From positions 5,246,528 through 5,310,527 of the forward strand of contig NW_025062475.1 in assembly GCF_000002995.4 (NCBI RefSeq): a DNA stretch of 64,000 nucleotides, written 5' to 3'. The position numbers were made by a program, and so were the translations under genes. Below, one piece after another: positions 53,473 to 63,928 of this stretch. Within the stretch, counting starts at the first letter, position 1, and each line of letters opens with the position of its first letter. This DNA is from Brugia malayi (lineage: Eukaryota > Nematoda > Chromadorea > Rhabditida > Onchocercidae). The notes beneath the pieces are model-generated. The model was not told the origin of the DNA, searched no databases, and saw nothing but the letters and a program-made list of their open reading frames with translations.

Positions 53473-56400
53473 ATGCCAGCATTTCGATCAAGATTACTTT
53501 CAACTGGTGAAGTGATTCAACCAGTTGAACAAGTATTTGATCAAATGAAAGAAATGGAAGATCAATTAGATCCTTTATTCTTTAAGGTTTATTTACTTTA
53601 TATTATATATAATAATTTCATGCTAATATCGGTACATGGAGTACACGAATACAAATGTATTAATAGGAATAAAAAATTCAGGCGCTAAATGCTGCAAGTT
53701 TTATAAATGTAAAATATAAAAAAAAATCTTTTTTTTTTTATTAATATTGTTTAATTTGTAGATGGTGGATTATTACTTTGATAAAGGAGCAGCAGTAATA
53801 ATGCCAAAACTTGCTGAAGAACATCCATCACGTGAAATGTCGAAAGAAGTAAAGCAGAAGTTCGTCCGTGGTGTTATTGCTATGATTAAACCAACTAGTA
53901 AAGTTTGTATTTTTCTATCAAATTAAATTTATATGATTATCATATATTCAACTAATACTTTTTTAATTATAATTAAAATTTTTCAAAAAAATCACGGATT
54001 AGATTTGTCATAAAACTATTATTATTATATAATTAATGTAGTAACATTTAATTAAAATTAAAATTCCTCTAAAAATTTCAAACTGAAGTTATTATAAAAA
54101 CTTATTAATAATGGTTTGTTAATACAGGTACTACATATAACATTTCCAATTAGACGTGAAGATGGAACATTTGAAATGATTGAAGCTTGGAGAGCACAAC
54201 ACTGTGAACACCGAACACCAACAAAAGGTGGCATTCGTTATGCAGAAAATGTCGGTGAAGATGAGGTAATATGCTAACGATTGAAAATTTTTTCTGAAAT
54301 GAATTTAACCTTTTTATGAATTTCAAATTTCATTTGCAAATTCTGCATGTAATAAGTTTTGAAAATAGTAAAATATTGCTTTCAACATCTTAAGTTATAT
54401 TTTTCTTTTTTTGAAATGAAATTAAATGATATTGGCACTTTTTTTAATCATTTTTGATAAGAAAAAAATAGGTTTAAAATTTTTGAAGATTTAAAGAAAA
54501 AAAATAAGAAATTTATATGAGCAGGTAAAAGCACTGTCCGCATTAATGACATACAAATGTGCTGTGGCTAATATACCATTTGGTGGTGCAAAAGGTGGTG
54601 TAAAAATTGATCCAAGCAAGTATACTGAATATGAAATTGAAAAAATCACTCGTCGTATGACAGTGGAATTTGCCAAGAAGGGATTTTTGGGCCCTGGAGT
54701 AGATGTTCCGGCACCAGATATGGGCACTAGCGAGCGTGAAATGAGTTGGATTGCGGATACATATGCGCAAACAGTTGGTTACACCGATAAAGATGCATAT
54801 GCTTGTGTTACTGGTAAACCGATTGTTGCTGGAGGTATTTGTTCTTTTTCGGGTAGAAAAACAGACACAGTCTAAACAAAAAAGTTTTAAAAAAAATGAA
54901 ACGAGAAAAAACGAAATAAAATTATTTATGTTGACTTGAAGTATGTTAATTTATAATTGTTATTAGAATTATGTCAACTGAATATGTTGAAATATTGCAG
55001 GAATTCATGGTCGTACAGCGGCAACCGGACGTGGTGTATGGAACGGTTTGGAAACATTCCTAAATATTTCCGATTATATGAATAAAATTGGTTTAAAGCC
55101 TGGATTAAAAGGAAAGAAAATTATTGTTCAGGTATTAAAAAAAATGAATATTTAAAATAATTAATGATAATAAATAATGATAAACAATAATAATAATTAG
55201 AATAATTAGAAAGCTGTTTCTTTTTTTTTTTTTTTTAATTAGAAAATGAATATTTAAATAACGATAAACAATAATTAGAATAATTAGAAAAAAATTGAAG
55301 GGTTTTGGTAATGTTGGTACCTACACATCACATTTTGTATCAACCGGTGGCGGAATAATCATTGGCATTCAAGAGTATAATTGCTCGGTGTATAACCCAA
55401 ATGGATTTGATATTGATGCATTGATCAAATATGCAGCTGAACATAAAACAGTAGCGGTAATTTAATTTTGCTTTTTTATTAGAAAAAGGAGAAAAAATTT
55501 TTAAATTTTTGAAAAATCGATTGTTCATTTTTCTTATGAAAAAAGTAGACGATTTATAAATTTGTAAATAAATGATAATTATTATTGAATATTTCAAAAT
55601 TTTCAGGATTTTCCAGATGCTGAAGCATATGAACCATACAGTGAATTAATTTATGAAGAATGTGATGTGCTAATTTTGGCAGCGTGTGAAAAAGTTATCA
55701 ACAAAAATAATGCTAACAAAATTAAAGCCAAGGTATAAATTTGATTGTTTGAAAGTGATAAATTAGAAGGGATGATGATTAGATTTAATTTTGTCTATTA
55801 ATGATAATTCATTGATATCCAATATGATAGTAAAAAAAAAAGCATGAAGAGTGGAAAAAATGAGACTGTAAATTGTCTCGTGGTGATAACAAAAAATATA
55901 AGCACAATGTGATAAGAAGAAATTAACAGTTAAAAGTTTAAGATAAGAGAAATATCTAGGAATAATTTATCAAAATATACTATAAACTTTACTAATAACG
56001 GAAGTAATGGAAAAATTATGAGTATTTTCTGGATGTTAAACAAGGATATCATTGAAGAGTACTGATAAAAGAGATAAGGTAGTATCATTTCCCATATTTT
56101 ATATTTACATGAAAATATCATTGAAGAGTACTGATAAAAGAGATAAGGTAGTATCATTTCCCATATTTTATATTTACATGAAACAGTAATAAAAATTAGA
56201 AAAGATATATAATTTAATTTTTATTTATAGTAGGGTTAGAATTCAAAAGATATAATTAACTAAAAATGAAGAAAAAAACTAAAAGTATAATAATCATTTC
56301 AAAATAAGCTTTAAATTTGAATAAATTTGATATAATTTTTTAAATTCTTGCTCTGCTATAAGCATTCATTAAAGTTTTGATCGTTTAAATTTTGCTTTTG

Positions 56401-57766
56401 TTTTCTTTTTTTTTCATTTGCAGTTATTATTTACCTTTCTTGTAAACATGACTTTACTTTTTAACCTAATATAATTGATATAGGTTATCGTAGAAGCAGC
56501 AAATGGTCCAGTAACACCAGCAGCTGAGAAAATTTTATTAGCTCGTAATGATTGCATTGTCATTCCGGATTTATTCATCAATAGTGGTGGTGTTACGGTA
56601 TCATTTTTTGAATGGCTGAAAAATTTGAATCATGTCAGTTTTGGTCGACTTACATCAAAGCATGAAATTGATTCCGGTTATGATTTGCTTGGTAAAATTA
56701 TTCTTCATTTATTTATTCACTTTCTGTTTTTTTATTTTTTAGCTTTTAGCTTCTTTCATTTTTTTATTTTTTATTTCATTGCAAAATTGTTTTTTGTCTC
56801 TGTTTTTATGTTATTTTACGTATTATTTAATCTTTTTTTTGTAGCAAGTGTTGAAGAATCATTAAATCGTGAACTTGGAAAAAATATCAAAATTGAACCA
56901 TCGGCAGGACTGAAAAGCCGAATCAGTCATAAATCTGAAGAAGAAATTGTTTATTCCGGTTTAGAATTTAGCATGCAGAAATCAGGTAGGCATAAAAATT
57001 GAGGTTTATTTTTTATTAATAATTTGAAGATTCCATAATCTAATATATTAAAATAAACTAAAGGAAGAGGAGAAGTTATTCCGGTATTTGTTATGCTTTA
57101 TTTTACATGAATTATTTTTTATAATTCTTTATTCTTTTTTTTTTTTCCTTTCTAATTTTAGCCTTCTTTAATTCCTGATGAAATTCCTTGCCAGTTATTG
57201 ATTGCTAATTGTTTATATAATCCTTTTTTCCTTCTCCATCCTAAAATATTTTTATTATTATTTTGGTTCTTTTTAATTTTCTGATGAATTTTTACCAATT
57301 CCTATTAATTACTGACTGGGATAGAAATTTTCTTTTTTGCATAATACCTCATTTTTCTTCTTTTTTTTTTGGATCTTAAAATTAACTTTGTAATTTTAAT
57401 TTTCTCTAATTTCCGAATAAATTTCTACCAGTCATTTTCAATTGCTAATTGTTTATATAATTCTTCTTTTTTCTCTCTCCTTTTCAATTTCTTAAAGTAA
57501 CTTAATAATTATAAGTCTCTTTATTGTTTAGTAAAATTTTTATTAGCTGGGTATTTGTCTGCAATTTTGTTAATCGTTAACAAATTAAAATAAATTTATC
57601 TTAATTAACTTATATTAAAATTTATCCATTTTTTTTTCCAGCCTATGATATTATAAAAACAATAGAAAAATACAATCTTGGCTTGGATATACGTACTGCT
57701 GCATACGCAACGGCAATAGAAAAAATATATAATACTTATCGTTCTTCTGGTTTTACATTTGCATAA
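53473..57766 (+). CDS. gdh-1: Glutamate dehydrogenase, mitochondrial (hexameric animal type)
   Basis: Ten exons, 529 aa: 53473-53586, 53762-53902, 54128-54265, 54525-54834, 55001-55131, 55301-55456, 55607-55732, 56484-56691, 56845-56985, 57642-57766 (TAA). All phases join. The enzyme interconverts glutamate and 2-oxoglutarate plus ammonia using NAD(P). Catalytic residues at the positions equivalent to bovine Lys90, Lys114, Lys126 and Asp168 are all present (Lys118 in TKGGIRY, Lys142 in MTYKCA, Lys154 in FGGAKGG, Asp196 in VPAPDMG), each offset by exactly 28. The nucleotide-binding GFGNVG is at 279-284, and [20 protein letters not shown] and [11 protein letters not shown] follow. The antenna segment typical of animal, allosterically regulated GDH lies before NLGLD. 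The N-terminus [13 protein letters not shown] is short but Arg-rich; a mitochondrial presequence this short is plausible, or an upstream exon is missing. Exon 6's acceptor (ATTGAAG) is weak, yet it restores the Rossmann motif exactly. Confidence 0.95.
55141..55299 (+). repeat. Imperfect duplication in GDH intron 5
   Basis: AAAATGAATATTTAAA and a following GATAAACAATAAT...TTAGAATAATTAGAAA block occur twice, separated by a T-run. The second copy ends at the exon 6 acceptor. Confidence 0.6.
56046..56183 (+). repeat. Two perfect 69-bp tandem copies in GDH intron 7
   Basis: The unit starts ATATCATTGAAGAG and ends TTTACATGAAA; copies start at 56046 and 56115 with no mismatch seen until the last bases. 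A recent duplication inside an intron of about 750 bp. Confidence 0.9.
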
Positions 57767-58466
57767 CTTTGAAAAAGTGCAGTTTGAAATAATTGTCATT
57801 GAATTGTTATCACCATTTGTTTTTTAAAATTTATTGTAATGGATTTAAACTATAATTTATAATTTAATGATAAAAATTTCATCTCATTCTGACTCGTTTT
57901 TTGCTTGTTTATTTGTTGTTGTTATTGTTTTCACTATTAATTTGCAATGGCGACGAAATAAGATGAATAGAGAGAATTGAAACGCAAGAAACTTGTTTTG
58001 ATTCAATTAAATTGATAAATGTAAAATCTAGTAGAAGATTTTTATAATGAAATTAGTAAAATTTGAATGTGAAGGTTTTTCATTTTAAAAATTTTTATAA
58101 AAAGATTTGATTAAATGCTATCAAATAATTGCAAGTGGAAAAAAATAAAATTTAAGCAACTGAAATTTAAGTGAGTGCCAAATTAAATTACGCTTAATGT
58201 ATGATAAATATTGAAATTAAATCCAGAAAAAATTTTAGAATTTTATATCACTTTTATAGTTAAACCTGAATTAGGTAATAAAAATTTTCGTGCAGTTGAA
58301 AATTTAAATATACCAAGAATATTTTTCAATTAAAATATGATTGCTGCAAGCAATAAATTTTGCGTAAAAAAAGGTATTTAATGTTACTGAAATCAAAAAT
58401 TATTTTCATTTTAGTATCATTCAGTGACTAATTTTATCCTTTTCTTTCTGGTGCAAGAAAATTAAA
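57767..58466. other. Spacer between GDH and Arg/Ser-rich gene
   Basis: AT-rich, holding the GDH 3' UTR. No clean AATAAA is close to the stop. An acceptor-like TTTCTTTCTGGTGCAAG ends at 58457, ten bases before the next gene's ATG, and may be its trans-splice site. Confidence 0.5.
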
Positions 58467-59228
58467 ATGCCTACACCGGTACGTACGCCAAAGGCGCGAA
58501 CAGTTCGTCGTATTCCGCCTGTGAGACGTAACATTCAACCTAAAATAGTGCATTCAGTGCGGTATGATTTCCGTCAACACCAGATAAACATTAAAGTTTC
58601 GAGTGAAATCCTCGTCATTTCTTTTTTTATGATTTCCGTCAACACCAGATAAACATTAAAGTTTCGAGTGAAATCCTCGTCATTTCTTTTTTTATGATTT
58701 CCGTCAACACCAGATAAACATTAAAGTTTCGAGTGAAATCCTCGTCATTTCTTTTTTCAACTTTTTAATATTGATATTAGTATAACTCAATATTTAAAAT
58801 TTCAAAAGAATCTAAATACAAATTAATAGTTAATTACTTTTGCGCATCATTTCCTACTATTAGCAATCTTCGATTTCCCTCCGTTTCTGATTCAAGTAAT
58901 TACAGAATATTTTAAGTGAACAATTTTTGATAATATATGACATGGACTCATATATTATTTCAGACGTCGTCGTCGTCGTCGTCGTTCACCTTCACCAATT
59001 ACTGATTTACGCTCATCACATTCATCCAACAGCAGTAGTAGCAGTAGTTCACGTTCACGTTCATCACGAAGCCATAGTCATAAACATAAGCGATCAAAAA
59101 AACGTCGTAATTCATGCAATTTACGCTCAAATTGTGTGATGCCACTTTATGGTACCAATGGTACTATGATAGTTGGTTATGTACGACCGTGTCGTACCGG
59201 TGTCAGATTATGGTATTTAAATTGTTGA
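58467..59228 (+). CDS. Small Arg/Ser-rich basic protein
   Basis: Two exons, 58467-58561 and 58964-59228 (TGA), 119 aa, joined in phase 2 (CG|A, Arg). Exon 1 encodes a Pro/Arg/Thr-rich basic start (MPTPVRTPKARTVRRIPPVR). Exon 2 opens with a run of eight Arg, mostly CGT codons, then a serine-rich stretch of SRS and HSH words, KHKRSKKRRN, and a less basic end with three Cys and MIVGYVRPCRTGVRLW. There is no signal peptide or helix long enough for a membrane. RS-rich sequence fits a splicing-type or a chromatin-packing protein. Nematode sperm chromatin proteins are small and SR-rich, and MSP genes lie alongside, so a sperm nuclear basic protein is my inference, not a homology call. The 3' end has an alternative: TG|GTATTT at 59212/59213 could splice to 61504-61561 in frame, which would place an MSP gene inside the intron. 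Confidence 0.5.
58563..58757 (+). repeat. Three perfect 65-bp tandem copies
   Basis: Copies start at 58563, 58628 and 58693 (TATGATTTCCGTCAACACC...). The first begins at the second base of the intron donor (G|GTATGA), so the array fills the start of the Arg/Ser-rich gene's intron. Copies 2 and 3 have T in place of G before TATGA and so lack a donor. Confidence 0.95.
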
Positions 59229-60175
59229 AATTTTTTTTTTATTAATTTTTTAAATTTCTTCTCTATCTCTAAGCTATGAAATTATTATTTACAAACAATT
59301 TTCAGCCATCGAAATGATTTAATAACTAAATGATTTGAGCGAATCAGAAGAAAAAGATGTTGGAAATGTTAACAAAAGAACAATCATGATTTCTTATCAT
59401 GATTTCTTACTAATTCATAATTCTGTAACGCAATATTTTTTTCTGATTGATAACAACTGAACGTAATAAAGTGCCAAATTTCGCAATCATTTCTAGTAAA
59501 AGGAATTGAAAGATAATTTTGTAACTTGAAAAAAATTTTTTTCAAACTTTTACATAATATTTTTACATCTTACATAATATTCAATAAAATTGTTGTATGT
59601 CATATCATTTCGATCAAATAAATTTTATTCTCACAATCCTATGTTTTGATATTTCATTCCCTATTCTATTTCACCTAACTAAAGTACTTTTATCTTATTC
59701 ACTAATCAATCTTTTAACTCCTTTGGAATTTCTACATTTAGTATTTGATCGTATCAGTTCAATACAGCTGATTATGTTCCAATTTCATCAGTTCGACATT
59801 TACATTCACACTGTATAAAAATCTTCCCTCATATCTCGATTGAAAAACGAAATTATGAATAGAACATAAAGTTCGAATTTAATTTTATACATGTAAATTT
59901 GAACCATACACAAAATTATTTAGCCTTTAAAAGCTATAAAAGAAATATGTGCTTATTTTATTCGAAAACGAATGAATTATTGAAACTATTTTTGTTAAAA
60001 TGTGAATTGAAGAGGATAAAAAATGAAGATTGTCACCTAAATGATAAAGAATGATTGCGAGATGAATAAGAATTGCAGTATCTTATTGGGTTGACGGAAT
60101 AAATTATTTTGACTCAAACATTAATCATCAAAATCACATCGATTTTATACTTTGCTGAGCACAGATGATTAATAT
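59229..60175. other. Spacer, no gene seen
   Basis: AT-rich sequence with a 13-bp ATCATGATTTCTT direct repeat near 59,384-59,410. A 73-codon open frame around 59,600-59,818 is hydrophobic and lacks any supporting signal. Confidence 0.5.
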
Positions 60176-60181
60176 TTTATT
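60176..60181 (-). terminator. Poly(A) signal of first MSP gene
   Basis: AATAAA on the minus strand about 86 bases after the stop codon of the MSP gene at 60267-60772. Confidence 0.6.
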
Positions 60182-60266
60182 TGAAATGAAATGAGAGGAA
60201 TATATTATTTAGCAGGAAATGATCAGATGATCATAATTATATTCCTGTCGTATGTGTCCAATCGTT

Positions 60267-60772
60267 TTAAAGATTGTATTCGATTGGAAGGTTCTTGCGA
60301 CGAACCATGCCATCGCCCTGGAACCATTCGCGGCGGAACTGTTTCGCAGCGCCATCCGGTGTGTTTGTCCATTCGATGGTAATACGATCGTTGTTGATGT
60401 CTTCCTTCGATGCATCGAATGTGTCACACGAGACCGCCATGAGAACATTCTCCTTTGGGTCCAGGACGCCACATGGTGGGTCAACACCTAGACGGCGCAT
60501 ATTGGTCGTTTTAATAGCCCAACCAATGCGACGACCACCGGCATTAGTAATCTCAAAATTTTATTATCATCAAAAATGATAACAATTAATTTCTTCTATC
60601 TGAGATAGTTTTGGTTTTAGTGGTACCACATCTTTTATTAAAACATGATTCTATTCCACCAGTATAAGTATACCTTAATGTGATATGTATGTTTGTCATC
60701 GTACGGGGCATTGAAGACAATCTTTGACCCCGGTTGGGTATGGATATCACCCGGTGGAACCGACTGCGCCAT
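60267..60772 (-). CDS. msp: Major sperm protein, copy 1
   Basis: Two exons, 60772-60674 and 60551-60267, with a 122-bp intron; 127 aa, the canonical MSP length. Starts [20 protein letters not shown], then DDKHTYHIK at the exon junction, [27 protein letters not shown], a [16 protein letters not shown] segment and [11 protein letters not shown] at the end. MSP is a seven-strand immunoglobulin-like protein that forms the filament system of amoeboid nematode sperm and also acts as an oocyte-maturation signal. Transcription should be male germline only. It differs from copy 2 by one residue (Val5 versus Ile5) and two nucleotides over coding sequence plus intron, while flanks are unrelated. Confidence 0.97.
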
Positions 60773-60830
60773 TGGGAAAATCCAGTAGCGTTGCCGCTTG
60801 ACTGTAACCAAACAAGCAACTAATATGATT

Positions 60831-60837
60831 TTTTATA
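60831..60837 (-). promoter_or_regulatory. TATA box of MSP copy 1
   Basis: TATAAAA on the minus strand about 59 bases before the ATG at 60772, in the sequence GCTATAAAAAATC. A good position for a short-leader MSP promoter. Confidence 0.5.
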
Positions 60838-62314
60838 GCTAACAGCAGCTTTTATGTAACTTTTTATTTATAAAAAATCAGCATAATATAATTGTATGCA
60901 CAAATTAATTTCCAAAAAAATGTTAATGAAAATTTTAAGCTGAATAAATGCAGTCTATTTAAATTTGTTCATTTGTAATTTAACAGAATATAATGTGAAG
61001 GTAAAGAAAAATTTATACAAGTTATAACTCCAGCAATTATCATTTTGCTATTTGCATGAATATCCAAATTTGATATGAAGTTACTATCTTAATTTTTAAT
61101 ATAGTTCGTGTAGATTTGAAAGAATTAATCAAATATATATTTGTATTTGATGAATGAATAAGTGTTTCCATATTTTTTGGAAGTATATTTTCATTAATGT
61201 TAGCAATTTAACTAATCTTGATGCTACTTCACAGAAGTGATAAATGATAAGATGATAAGAGTTTGGAATAGAAGCAAATAGCTGAATAACTTAAATAATG
61301 TTATCAACTAATTTAGATAAAATGGGATATAGTAGTTGAAATGAAATAAAATAAGCGTAAAATTAGTGGAGTAGATTTTCTGCAATAGAAATTAACCAAA
61401 AATTAAGATATTATAATTTATTATTTCTTCTCAAGAAAAAATTCATTTTTTGAATTTATTTATGATAGTTTTTTTCTCTCTTTCCCTTTCTTTTTCCATT
61501 TAGGAGAATAAGTTCAAATAGAAAGAAACGTCAAATTGATCAGTACAATGGTAGTTTTTAAAATGAGATATTTCTGTAAATAGAACATACAAATGCAAAC
61601 AAAAATTCACGTAATGAAAGAATTACGCCTTTCTAAAAATTTAATACGATCTTATTTAAATAAAACCTGTTAAATAATAGTAAACAGAGAGAGAATTAAA
61701 CTAATTCAATTTTTTTCCATAATTTTTATAAGTATATTTTTGGCAATGTTAGCAATTTAACTAATTGGTACGTTAATAAAGTTTGACTTGAAGTTCTTGT
61801 TAATAATTATTATTTATTATCAGTTATTCTTTAATACAAAATAACTTCAGCTTTCATAAATTACATTTTCTATTGACTCATCATTACTTTCACTTTTTTT
61901 TCTAATCAAATTTCATCATATTAGACTAATTATTACCATCTCTTCTCATAATTTTATGCTATGTTCAACAAATGATATCTATCATAAAATAAAAACTTTA
62001 AATTAGAACAAAGATGAAAAATCTTACTACTAGAAAAGTACTAGACTACTAGAAAAGGATAGAAAATAGAATAGAAATAAAAACCTAGAATAAAAAATAA
62101 AATGAGAATTATAGAATAGAAATAAAAAATTAGAAAATAAATTGGAATAAGAATAGAAAATATGATCACTTTTGGACAGCTATCATAAAGGTTATAAGAA
62201 TGCATTTAAGGACAGAATTCATTTGAATTATTTGATTATTTTTGAACGATAAGTAATCAATAATATGTAATTAGTCATGCTGATAATTTTATCATTCTGT
62301 CACAATTCAATTCA
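60838..62314. other. Spacer between MSP copies 1 and 2
   Basis: AT-rich. It includes a TAGAAAA/TAGAATA-rich degenerate repeat (about 62,030-62,160) and a candidate exon at 61504-61561 that is listed separately. No duplicated MSP flanking sequence is visible, although the two genes are nearly identical. Confidence 0.6.
61504..61561 (+). other. Candidate terminal exon, Arg/Ser-rich gene
   Basis: A strong pyrimidine tract and acceptor (CTTTTTCCATTTAG, ends 61503) lead into a phase-2 frame that reads RISSNRKKRQIDQYNGSF and stops at TAA 61559-61561. Joined to the donor at 59212/59213 it completes a Trp codon and extends the Arg/Ser-rich protein in keeping with its basic composition. Not proven. 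Confidence 0.3.
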
Positions 62315-62320
62315 TTTATT
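62315..62320 (-). terminator. Poly(A) signal of second MSP gene
   Basis: AATAAA on the minus strand about 67 bases after the stop of the MSP gene at 62387-62892. Confidence 0.6.
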
Positions 62321-62386
62321 CCACTGATATTATACAATGCGGATTGAATTCAAATGATTACAATTGTGATGCAACATTATGCATTT

Positions 62387-62892
62387 TTATAAGTTATATT
62401 CGATTGGAAGGTTCTTGCGACGAACCATACCATCGCCCTGGAACCATTCGCGGCGGAACTGTTTCGCAGCGCCATCCGGTGTGTTTGTCCATTCGATGGT
62501 AATACGATCGTTGTTGATGTCTTCCTTCGATGCATCGAATGTGTCACACGAGACCGCCATGAGAACATTCTCCTTTGGGTCCAGGACGCCACATGGTGGG
62601 TCAACACCTAGACGGCGCATATTGGTCGTTTTAATAGCCCAACCAATGCGACGACCACCGGCATTAGTAATCTCAAAATTTTATTATCATCAAAAATGAT
62701 AACAATTAATTTCTTCTATCTGAGATAGTTTTGGTTTTAGTGGTACCACATCTTTTATTAAAACATGATTCTATTCCACCAGTATAAGTATACCTTAATG
62801 TGATATGTATGTTTGTCATCGTACGGGGCATTGAAGACAATCTTTGACCCCGGTTGGGTATGGATATCACCCGGTGGAATCGACTGCGCCAT
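62387..62892 (-). CDS. msp: Major sperm protein, copy 2
   Basis: Two exons, 62892-62794 and 62671-62387, intron of 122 bp, 127 aa. Same architecture and role as copy 1; begins [11 protein letters not shown] and ends NLPIEYNL. The C-terminal Asn-Leu codons and stop (AAC TTA TAA) differ from copy 1 (AAT CTT TAA), marking one end of the near-identical block; the other end is the start codon. It diverges from copy 3 across a 448-bp spacer. The leader holds GGGATAAAG, a GATA-type site, about 25-35 bases before the ATG; GATA sites are known upstream of C. elegans msp genes. Confidence 0.97.
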
Positions 62893-63340
62893 TACGAAGA
62901 GGGAAGGTGCACTACTTTATCCCAGCAGCAAAATCATAAAGCATAAAATATGCTTGTTTTATATCCTTTTATAGTTACAATTATTACCATTATTATTTGC
63001 ATAAATGTGCAAAAAAAAAAAAGTAAATTTTATATTTTTATATGCAAATTTTGGATTAAAATTCACTATTCTAGAAATTTACTTGCAAACTGATTGCTGT
63101 AGTAAAACAAAATATAACAATGAATAAGGAAAATAATCAAGAAAAACATTTTTTAATTTAAAATCTGCATTTCTCTTCAAAATATTACAATTTTAAGTTA
63201 ATATTTTAGATAAAATCATTACAAATTATGCAGTTCCTATTCGCTATGTTAATATTTTGATGTATATATAAATGAAAAATATTAACCATTTCGCATTGTT
63301 CACTGAGAAAAAATCTGCAGTAAGTAGATAGAGGAAGAAT
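62893..63340. promoter_or_regulatory. Divergent spacer between MSP copies 2 and 3
   Basis: 448 bp separate the two start codons of oppositely oriented MSP genes, so both promoters must lie here or overlap. On the plus side TATATATAAA (63263-63272) is about 70 bases before the copy 3 ATG. GATAA-type words occur on both sides. Confidence 0.6.
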
Positions 63341-63858
63341 ATGGCGCAATCGGTTCCACCTGGTGATATCAACACCCAACCCAGCTCTAAAATTGTATTT
63401 AATGCACCTTATGACGATAAGCATACTTATCATATTAAGGTGACACTTACATCTATGAATTATTTTTATGATATTTTTAATTGCAACTAAAATGCTCCGT
63501 ATTTCCTGCACCATAGATACCCATACATACTCAGTTTTTCTTTCAACTCTATGCTATTCCTTCTTTTTTTCAGATTACTAATGCCGGTGGTCGTCGCATT
63601 GGTTGGGCTATTAAAACGACCAATATGCGCCGTCTAGGTGTTGACCCACCATGTGGCGTCCTGGACCCAAAGGAGAATGTTCTCATGGCGGTCTCGTGTG
63701 ACACATTTGACGCAGCCAGAGAAGACATCAACAACGATCGTATTACCATCGAATGGACAAACACACCGGATGGCGCTGCGAAACAGTTCCGCCGCGAATG
63801 GTTCCAGGGCGATGGCATGGTTCGCCGCAAGAATTTGCCCATCGAATACAATCTGTAG
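63341..63858 (+). CDS. msp: Major sperm protein, copy 3
   Basis: Two exons, 63341-63439 and 63574-63858 (TAG), intron 134 bp, 127 aa. Same fold and role as the other copies; begins [20 protein letters not shown] and carries DTFDAARED where copies 1 and 2 have DTFDASKED. Exon 1 differs from copy 1 at 19 of 99 bases, mostly third positions, and the intron is unrelated. Exon 2 differs at only about 12 of 282 bases, with identical runs of 134 and 104 bases. This pattern suggests partial gene conversion. Confidence 0.97.
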
Positions 63859-63922
63859 TAACGATGATGAAAGCAATAATAATGACAAGTGATATTAATA
63901 ATAATATTATTGTCAATTAACA

Positions 63923-63928
63923 AATAAA
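63923..63928 (+). terminator. Poly(A) signal of MSP copy 3
   Basis: AATAAA about 65 bases after the TAG stop. The remaining sequence to the window end shows nothing further; TTTTCATCTTGCAG at 63947-63960 is an acceptor-like site that could begin another transcript. Confidence 0.6.

Noticed and set aside
60191..60579. Plus-strand and second-frame open frames over MSP copy 1, with equivalents over copies 2 and 3
   Set aside because: Shadows of the GC-richer MSP exons in other frames.
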